NCBI GenBank assembly: GCA_030700255.1 | Contig: JAUYJN010000036.1 | Coordinates: forward strand, 1-63,984 | Length of the DNA stretch: 63,984 nt | Source: Candidatus Peregrinibacteria bacterium | GTDB lineage: Bacteria > Patescibacteriota > Gracilibacteria > UBA1369 > JABINC01 | Direction of reading: 5' to 3' | Part shown: in pieces, positions 59,263 to 63,984 of the stretch | Numbering within the stretch: position 1 is the first letter of the stretch | How the letters are laid out: each line of letters starts with the position of its first letter | Notes under the pieces: model-generated | What the model saw: the letters and a program-made list of their open reading frames with translations, nothing else | Databases searched by the model: none | Told to the model about the DNA's origin: nothing | Made by a program: the position numbers and the translations under genes

Positions 59263-61052
59263 TAACGACTTTGTATTAGATCGGAATACTTTTGGAAGAA
59301 CTGTTCTTCCTGTCCTTTTTCCCCTTTAGACCTTGCCTCCTTCATCTGAAACTTAAGCTCTTTTGAGAGACTTCTTTCCTGAAGTTTCTTTATTCTATTT
59401 GCTATCGAGACCGCTTCGGTCACTAGTTGTTGCTCTGAGAAATGGCCTCCATATTGGGTTTCTATGAACAATGAAACTACTTTTAAAGCCTCACTATACC
59501 CTATGTCAATTGCATTGAAAAAAGCCACGATATCAAGAGCGGTGCCATTATAGTTAGAGACTAGCGCTTTGTAAACATCTTTTGTAGGGATATTGAAGTC
59601 TTCTTCAGAGATTATATCCTTAACTTCAGGAATAGTCTCGGGAAAACTTAACAAAAATCCAAAAAAGTAATCTGTATGAGCGAATCCGGATACTTTTTGA
59701 GTAGCAAGTTCAACTTGATTTGCACCCTTGTACCGATGGCGCTGCTGATCTTTTTGAAAACGAGTAAATTTATCGATAAGATTTTGTAATTCTATACGAA
59801 GTTTAAAGCTAAGTTTCTCCAAATAAGCTCTAATTTCAATCTCTTCTAATGAATGCTGCAAAATTGCAAAAAACTGATCACATATCTTCAATTTTGCAGC
59901 AGCACTAAGTGGCTTACCGCCTTCTAAAATATGAGAAGTAAATTCATCCAAATAATGATCAAGAAAATACTTAGCTGCCTCCAAATATTCTCCAAATTTA
60001 CCGGCCTTGCATGCTTCATCCGGATCTTTGAATTCGCCAAGTGAAACTATAGAAGGCTTAATGCCATTTTTAATAGCAAGTTCAACGGCCCTTAGCGTAG
60101 CGGCCATACCGGCTCCATCTGAATCAAAAACAAAAAGTACATTTTCCGTATAACGTTTTACAAATTTCAACTGCTCATCGGTAAGTGCAGTACCCGAAGT
60201 AGCAACCACATTCTTAAATCCGGCCTGATGAGGAGCGATTACATCAAAATACCCTTCAACAAAAATCACCTTATCCTCAGATTTCACGGCGTCCTTTGCT
60301 TTATCCCAACCATAAATCAAATGTGATTTATTATAGACAGGAGTATCAGGGGAATTAAGATATTTTGGTTCATCTTCTTTACGAAGCTTCCTGCCACCAA
60401 AACCAACCGTTTTGCCATTTTTGTCATTTATCGGAAACATCAAACGAAGTCTAAATCTATCAAAAACTTTTGATGCATCTGTGGATTTGGATGAGGCTTG
60501 GCCTGATAAAACTATGTCATCTTTATTACAACTTTTTGAAAGTAAATAATTAAAGGTCTTATCATAAGAATCAGGCGCCAGGCCAAGCCGAAATTCTTTG
60601 ATAGTTTCATCAAGGATTCCACGACCTCGCAAGTAGCTCAATACTTTGACCCCATCCGGAGTATTCCAAAGTTGTTCTTCATAAAATTTTACCGAAAATT
60701 CGCACACATCTTGCAATATCTCTTTTTGCTCTTTTCTAACTTTGTACTCAGCTCCTGAAGTTTTTGTATTATATTTCGAAACATCAATACCGGCTTTATC
60801 AGCCAACAATTCAACAACTTCATGTGTATCCAAATTCTCAAGCTCTTGTGTGAATTTAAACACATCCCCACCCTTATGACACCCAAAACAATATGCAATC
60901 TGCTTTTCAGGACTCACCATAAAACTAGGAGTAGCTTCATTATGAAAAGGACAAAGCCCCTTAAAGTTCCGCCCGGCTTTCTTAAGCTGCACATACTGTG
61001 AAACGAGAGTCACAATGTCCAACTTTGCCTTTATGTCATCAAAAACTGTCAT
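59262..61052 (-). CDS. dnaG: DNA primase
   Basis: Makes RNA primers for replication. The start is the ATG at 61052 ([12 protein letters not shown]); an in-frame upstream ATG adds 13 residues. The 596 residues include the CHC2 zinc finger ([23 protein letters not shown]), the TOPRIM domain ([20 protein letters not shown]) and the C-terminal DnaB-binding part. The order dnaG-rpoD-greA on one strand is like the classical macromolecular synthesis operon without rpsU. Confidence 0.96.
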   Translation of the reverse strand: MTVFDDIKAKLDIVTLVSQYVQLKKAGRNFKGLCPFHNEATPSFMVSPEKQIAYCFGCHKGGDVFKFTQELENLDTHEVVELLADKAGIDVSKYNTKTSGAEYKVRKEQKEILQDVCEFSVKFYEEQLWNTPDGVKVLSYLRGRGILDETIKEFRLGLAPDSYDKTFNYLLSKSCNKDDIVLSGQASSKSTDASKVFDRFRLRLMFPINDKNGKTVGFGGRKLRKEDEPKYLNSPDTPVYNKSHLIYGWDKAKDAVKSEDKVIFVEGYFDVIAPHQAGFKNVVATSGTALTDEQLKFVKRYTENVLFVFDSDGAGMAATLRAVELAIKNGIKPSIVSLGEFKDPDEACKAGKFGEYLEAAKYFLDHYLDEFTSHILEGGKPLSAAAKLKICDQFFAILQHSLEEIEIRAYLEKLSFKLRIELQNLIDKFTRFQKDQQRHRYKGANQVELATQKVSGFAHTDYFFGFLLSFPETIPEVKDIISEEDFNIPTKDVYKALVSNYNGTALDIVAFFNAIDIGYSEALKVVSLFIETQYGGHFSEQQLVTEAVSIANRIKKLQERSLSKELKFQMKEARSKGEKGQEEQFFQKYSDLIQSR

Positions 61053-61121
61053 ATAACAATGTATAAGGGAGAGAAAAATAACCCAATTCACATAAAATCA
61101 CAACCAAAATATACAGATTAT

Positions 61122-61231
61122 ATGGCGAAAAGCTAAGACTTAAGGTAAAATTAAAAGAAATTTTAATAAACATAAGCTTATATCTAATCTCAATGGCAGC
61201 CCTACTCGTAGGATTCTCATGGATTGCATAA
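61122..61231 (+). pseudogene. Small membrane protein with a one-base frame break
   Basis: The ATG at 61122 reads MAKS and stops after four codons. Reading the four-A run at 61128-61131 as five A gives an intact 36-residue protein: MAKKLRLKVKLKEILINI, then a transmembrane stretch and a TAA at 61229-61231. The frame without the shift is open for 49 codons from 61082. The basic head plus hydrophobic helix is convincing. A real indel, a sequencing error or rare frameshifting could explain it. It ends 15 bases before the next gene. Confidence 0.4.
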
Positions 61232-61246
61232 ACTAAAAAACAAATC

Positions 61247-62524
61247 ATGTTTGAAATATTGAATATAAATCCATATATAACAGCAACTATACTGGCCCTT
61301 GGGCTTGGAGCTGTTGTTGGGCTTGAACGTGAGGCTATGATACAACGTGAAAAAACTAGACGCGTAGCAGGTATTCGAACATTTGCATTTATATGTATGA
61401 TGGGGGCGATCTCAGGAATAATTGGACAATTAGTTAGCCCTCTACTCACGGTCATGGGGTTTTTAAGTGTAGTAGTCTTGGTCGCTATTGGGTACAAGGC
61501 CGAACAGAAACAAAATCGGATCGGATTAACTACAGAAATAACTTCGCTAATTATATTTCTCACAGGAATACTAACCGCATACGACCAAATTTTTCTCGCA
61601 GTCGTAGTCACAATAGCGGTAATAACAGTACTTTCACACAGGCAATATTTACATGGGTTCGCAAGCAGACTGGAAAATCAAGAAATGTTTGCAAGTATAA
61701 AATTCGCAATAATTGCATTTATAATCCTTCCATTACTTCCAAATCAAACATTTGATCCATGGGGAGCTCTAAATCCACATAAAATATGGCTCATCATAGT
61801 GCTTATATCCGGTCTAAATTTCGCAGGATACATACTCAGCAAAGTCTTCGGTGAACGCAAAGGCATGGCATTAACCGGTTTTTTTGGTGGGTTTGCATCA
61901 TCTACCGCAGTCAACTTGATCCTAGCTGAACAAAGTAAGTCAAAAAAAGGCCAAATTCAAACAAAGACTCTTTTACTAGCTTTATTTTTAGCTCAAGTCG
62001 CTAGTCTAATACTGACCGAAATAGAGCTTTTTGTACTAAATAAAGAATTATTCATAAAAGCAATACCATCAATAACAACTGTAATAGTCGTTTTACTTTT
62101 ACTTGCTTATTACAGTTACAAAACATGTACAAATAAACCGGAGAACACAATAAAATTCGAGGGAGAAGTAAACGTAAAAAGCCCATTCACACTCTCGCAA
62201 GCTCTAATGTTCGGAGGGATATTTAGTGCTATGATGCTAACAATCAAAATACTTTTCGCATACATTGGAAATGCAGGACTATATATAACCAGTTTATTCT
62301 CAGGCCTGATTTCACTGGATGCCATGACGGTAACAATCGCCGAAACGTCAGCAGCTATCTCCCTAGACACAAGCCTACAACTTTTGATACTCGGAATTAT
62401 CGCTAGTATTATTCAAAAAATCATCGTTCTATTTTTCTTGGCAAACAAACAATTCCGCCTACATGCAGCGATTTACTTAACTCTAACAATCGCAATCTTC
62501 GGAGCTTTTGCGTGGCTCGGGTAA
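61247..62524 (+). CDS. MgtC/SapB and DUF4010 membrane protein
   Basis: A 425-residue membrane protein with about 12 hydrophobic segments. The N-terminal part has the MgtC/SapB signature (LALGLGAVVGLEREA, RVAGIRTFAF) and the C-terminal part resembles DUF4010 (GMALTGFFGGFASSTAV, LISLDAMTVTIAE). Full-length proteins of this type are found in many bacteria; transport of Mg is not proven for them. It is divergent from dnaG and convergent with the WecA-like gene 23 bases later. Confidence 0.9.
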   Translation: MFEILNINPYITATILALGLGAVVGLEREAMIQREKTRRVAGIRTFAFICMMGAISGIIGQLVSPLLTVMGFLSVVVLVAIGYKAEQKQNRIGLTTEITSLIIFLTGILTAYDQIFLAVVVTIAVITVLSHRQYLHGFASRLENQEMFASIKFAIIAFIILPLLPNQTFDPWGALNPHKIWLIIVLISGLNFAGYILSKVFGERKGMALTGFFGGFASSTAVNLILAEQSKSKKGQIQTKTLLLALFLAQVASLILTEIELFVLNKELFIKAIPSITTVIVVLLLLAYYSYKTCTNKPENTIKFEGEVNVKSPFTLSQALMFGGIFSAMMLTIKILFAYIGNAGLYITSLFSGLISLDAMTVTIAETSAAISLDTSLQLLILGIIASIIQKIIVLFFLANKQFRLHAAIYLTLTIAIFGAFAWLG

Positions 62525-62547
62525 AACCATATATCTGAACCAAAACT

Positions 62548-63597
62548 CTATTCAGGCTCGCTTCGCTCGCCCTGCCAACTCAACATTACCATCACCATCA
62601 TTATGATGGCCATTATTGTTATCGTTATAAATTTCCCCATAGACCCTAGAAACAATGCAGAAAAACCAAAAACTGCACAAAGCATATAAATCAAAAATAA
62701 AATCTTTCGAAGAGAAAGGCCCATACTCATCAACTTATCATGTAGATGCAAACGATCTTTACCCTTAAAAGGAGATCTACCTTTGATCAAACGCTGCAAA
62801 ATCACCCAAAAGAAATCAAGCAAAGGGAAACCAAGTATCAGAAATGCCGTAGCGACTTTTCCACCTGAAAAAATAGATAAAACAGCGAGCATGAAGCCAA
62901 GAAACATAGAACCACTATCCCCCATAAGCATCCTAGCCGGATAAAAATCAAAACACCAGAAAACAAGAGCGACTCCGGCAAGCACAATGCTCATAATAAT
63001 AACCGGTGATTGGTCGATAGTGTGGAACCCGGGCCTAGAGCTCAGGAAAAAAAGTGCAAATGAAGCGACCACCCCTACTCCTGAAGCCAAGCCATTAACA
63101 CCATCAAGCCAATTCACACTATTTATAAGAATCATAATCCAAAGAATCGTAAAGATATCAGCTAGCCAAACTATCTCAAATCCATGTATCACCGTAGTAT
63201 ATATATCGAGGGAAAATGGCTCCCCAAAAGGATTTGAGATACTATGAATCCCCACATTAGAATACACGATAATCGCTCCGGCTAAAAATTGAATAAGAAG
63301 ACGTAATGATGCGGGTAGAGGCCTAAAATCATCTACAAAAGACATACCAACTATAAGCCCCGCGCTGACCATGACACCAATCACACTTGGATACTCATGA
63401 ATCGGAAGGAAAATCAAAACAACTGCAACGAAAATCAAATACAACACAATTCCAAATGAGTACGGAATCGGTTTTCTCTTGAGCCCATATTTTGCCGGTT
63501 TATCCATCAGCTTCAACTTGGGGAAAACTTTCAACCCCAAAAGGCACAACACAAGAGTTGAAATAGACGCTGCAAGAAATGGATAAAGATAATTCAT
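62548..63597 (-). CDS. WecA/MraY-family polyprenyl-phosphate glycosylphosphotransferase
   Basis: A membrane enzyme that moves a sugar phosphate from a UDP-sugar to undecaprenyl phosphate, starting cell-surface glycan synthesis. The 349 residues have about ten membrane segments. Motifs: the Asp pair in SFVDDFRPLP, NSVNWLDGVNGLA, MGDSGSMFLGF, and HLHDKL near the C-terminus. WecA/TagO rather than MraY is favoured by the HLHDKL loop and length, but I do not settle the subtype. The C-terminal GERSEPE lies on a repeated GCTCGC sequence. Confidence 0.88.
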   Translation of the reverse strand: MNYLYPFLAASISTLVLCLLGLKVFPKLKLMDKPAKYGLKRKPIPYSFGIVLYLIFVAVVLIFLPIHEYPSVIGVMVSAGLIVGMSFVDDFRPLPASLRLLIQFLAGAIIVYSNVGIHSISNPFGEPFSLDIYTTVIHGFEIVWLADIFTILWIMILINSVNWLDGVNGLASGVGVVASFALFFLSSRPGFHTIDQSPVIIMSIVLAGVALVFWCFDFYPARMLMGDSGSMFLGFMLAVLSIFSGGKVATAFLILGFPLLDFFWVILQRLIKGRSPFKGKDRLHLHDKLMSMGLSLRKILFLIYMLCAVFGFSALFLGSMGKFITITIMAIIMMVMVMLSWQGERSEPE

Positions 63598-63620
63598 AAA
63601 TGTTATTTAACGATAATCTT

Positions 63621-63737
63621 TTAGTAACAAACCCAGCTTATACAAATCAAAATAAATACGCCACCAATCAGCCCACATAATATGAGAATTACCACATAGG
63701 CACAATGCGAAATATCACATACTTCACCAAAATTCAT
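63621..63737 (-). CDS. Cys-rich 38-residue membrane protein
   Basis: A short open frame: ATG at 63737, 38 codons, TAA. It starts MNFGEVCDISHCAYVV and has one transmembrane helix of about 20 residues with five Cys in total. The ATG is in one copy of a 28-base direct repeat and overlaps the TGA of the basic ORF (ATGA). Upstream is GGAGG two bases before the ATG. Removing one repeat unit joins both ORFs in frame. Confidence 0.5.
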   Translation of the reverse strand: MNFGEVCDISHCAYVVILILCGLIGGVFILICISWVCY

Positions 63738-63789
63738 CGCCTCCAACCGAACTTTATCCTCTCACCAAAATTCATCGCCTCCAACCGAA
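63724..63789. repeat. 28-base direct repeat, two copies with period 38
   Basis: An identical 28-base sequence occurs at 63724-63751 and 63762-63789. On the minus strand each copy contains a GGAGGCG, an ATG and the codons MNFGE. The period of 38 is not a multiple of 3, so the duplication puts the downstream small ORF out of frame with the upstream one. Confidence 0.9.
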
Positions 63790-63841
63790 ACTTCCGCTCT
63801 TTTCCCTTCCTTTTTTGTTTCCACTTTTGTTTCCACAACAT
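63734..63841 (-). CDS. Basic 35-residue small ORF downstream of HNH copy 2
   Basis: The ATG at 63841 lies 6 bases after the HNH stop codon. It encodes 35 residues rich in Lys, Arg, Gln and Trp (MLWKQKWKQKRKGKERKFRL...), ending in a TGA that overlaps the ATG of the membrane ORF. In an unduplicated ancestor its first 22 residues would continue into MNFGEVCD and form a 60-residue basic-plus-transmembrane protein. Confidence 0.35.
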   Translation of the reverse strand: MLWKQKWKQKRKGKERKFRLEAMNFGERIKFGWRR

Positions 63842-63847
63842 TTAAGC

Positions 63848-63984
63848 TCACCTTTTTGCCAAATATTTCTTATCCATAACATGGGTAATTTCATGATGCT
63901 CCTTGCAAAGAAGCACTAGATGCCTCGGATCATGGCTCCTTTGGATCCCAAATCGTATCGTATGATGAATTGTTTTCGCATCTC
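63848..63984 (-). CDS. HNH-type nuclease-like protein, copy 2 (C-terminus only; runs off the window)
   Basis: The last 44 residues of a second HNH gene: DAKTIHHTIRFGIQRSHDPR, then HLVLLCKEHHEITHVM and the end DKKYLAKR. They match the C-terminus of copy 1 (4891-6021) at most positions, including the HH pair, RHL and CKEHHE. The DNA is also alike, with codon-position changes typical of related genes. The gene continues beyond base 63984, so its N-terminus is unknown. It is followed directly by the small basic and membrane ORFs. Confidence 0.8.
   Translation of the reverse strand, partial: DAKTIHHTIRFGIQRSHDPRHLVLLCKEHHEITHVMDKKYLAKR

Noticed and set aside
62555..62575. GC-rich GCTCGC-TTC-GCTCGC at the end of the WecA-like gene
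   Set aside because: It is a short direct repeat and encodes normal C-terminal residues; no evidence for a repeated element family in this window.

Overview
The window is a compact, AT-rich bacterial chromosome segment (roughly 35-40% GC by eye). It holds about 45 protein genes on both strands, packed end to end, with no rRNA or tRNA gene that I can see. The gene set (gyrase, sigma factor, primase, Ruv proteins, tgt, SecDF), the many S-layer-homology (SLH) and thrombospondin type-3 (TSP3) surface proteins, a stand-alone VirB4-type ATPase, the sparse biosynthesis and the near-absence of Shine-Dalgarno sequences suggest a Candidate Phyla Radiation (Patescibacteria) genome. A Peregrinibacteria/Gracilibacteria-like relative is my best guess; this is inference. 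TGA works as a stop codon here (for example the ruvC/TPR ATGA overlap), so the UGA=Gly code of some Gracilibacteria does not apply.

Layout: 1-6021 holds a probable transposase tail, gyrB, a FecR-like surface protein and an HNH nuclease-like gene on the minus strand. 6220-16371 holds an SLH-anchored S41 protease, a VirB4-family ATPase, gyrA, a TSP3 protein, ribosomal protein L31 and chorismate synthase. 16368-26705 holds a hypothetical envelope protein and a ten-gene run: a complete branched-chain-amino-acid-type ABC importer (livKHMGF), a two-gene glutathione pathway (gshA of the T. ferrooxidans family, then gshB) and a three-gene ABC exporter. 26707-33056 holds a large SLH/CARDB/TSP3 protein, tgt, ruvA, an M24 aminopeptidase and a mazEF-type toxin-antitoxin pair with a palindromic operator. 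33193-43499 holds glmS, a secreted M9 (clostridial-collagenase-like) metalloprotease, pyruvate kinase, ruvC, a TPR protein, prepilin peptidase and a split mannose-1-P guanylyltransferase/cupin pair. 43514-49436 holds a SecD-SecF fusion carrying an inserted parvulin prolyl isomerase domain and an SLH beta-helix protein ending in a strong terminator. 49445-61052 holds priA, trpS, pyrG, a tandem PilC-N-like membrane protein, lgt, and dnaG-rpoD-greA. The rest holds an MgtC/DUF4010 membrane protein, a WecA/MraY-type glycosyltransferase, two unlisted small ORFs and the 3' end of a second HNH gene closely related to the one at 4891.

The common theme is the cell surface. The SecDF-parvulin fusion would export and fold proteins, Lgt would lipidate LivK, prepilin peptidase would serve pili, WecA and ManC would supply glycan precursors, and several SLH, TSP3 and CARDB proteins plus two surface proteases (CtpA-SLH and the M9 enzyme) would decorate the envelope. 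The most notable items are the SecDF-parvulin fusion with an extra membrane hairpin, the M9 collagenase-like protease, the glutathione operon tied to an amino-acid importer, the paired HNH loci with a small membrane protein whose start region is duplicated, and the mazEF operator.
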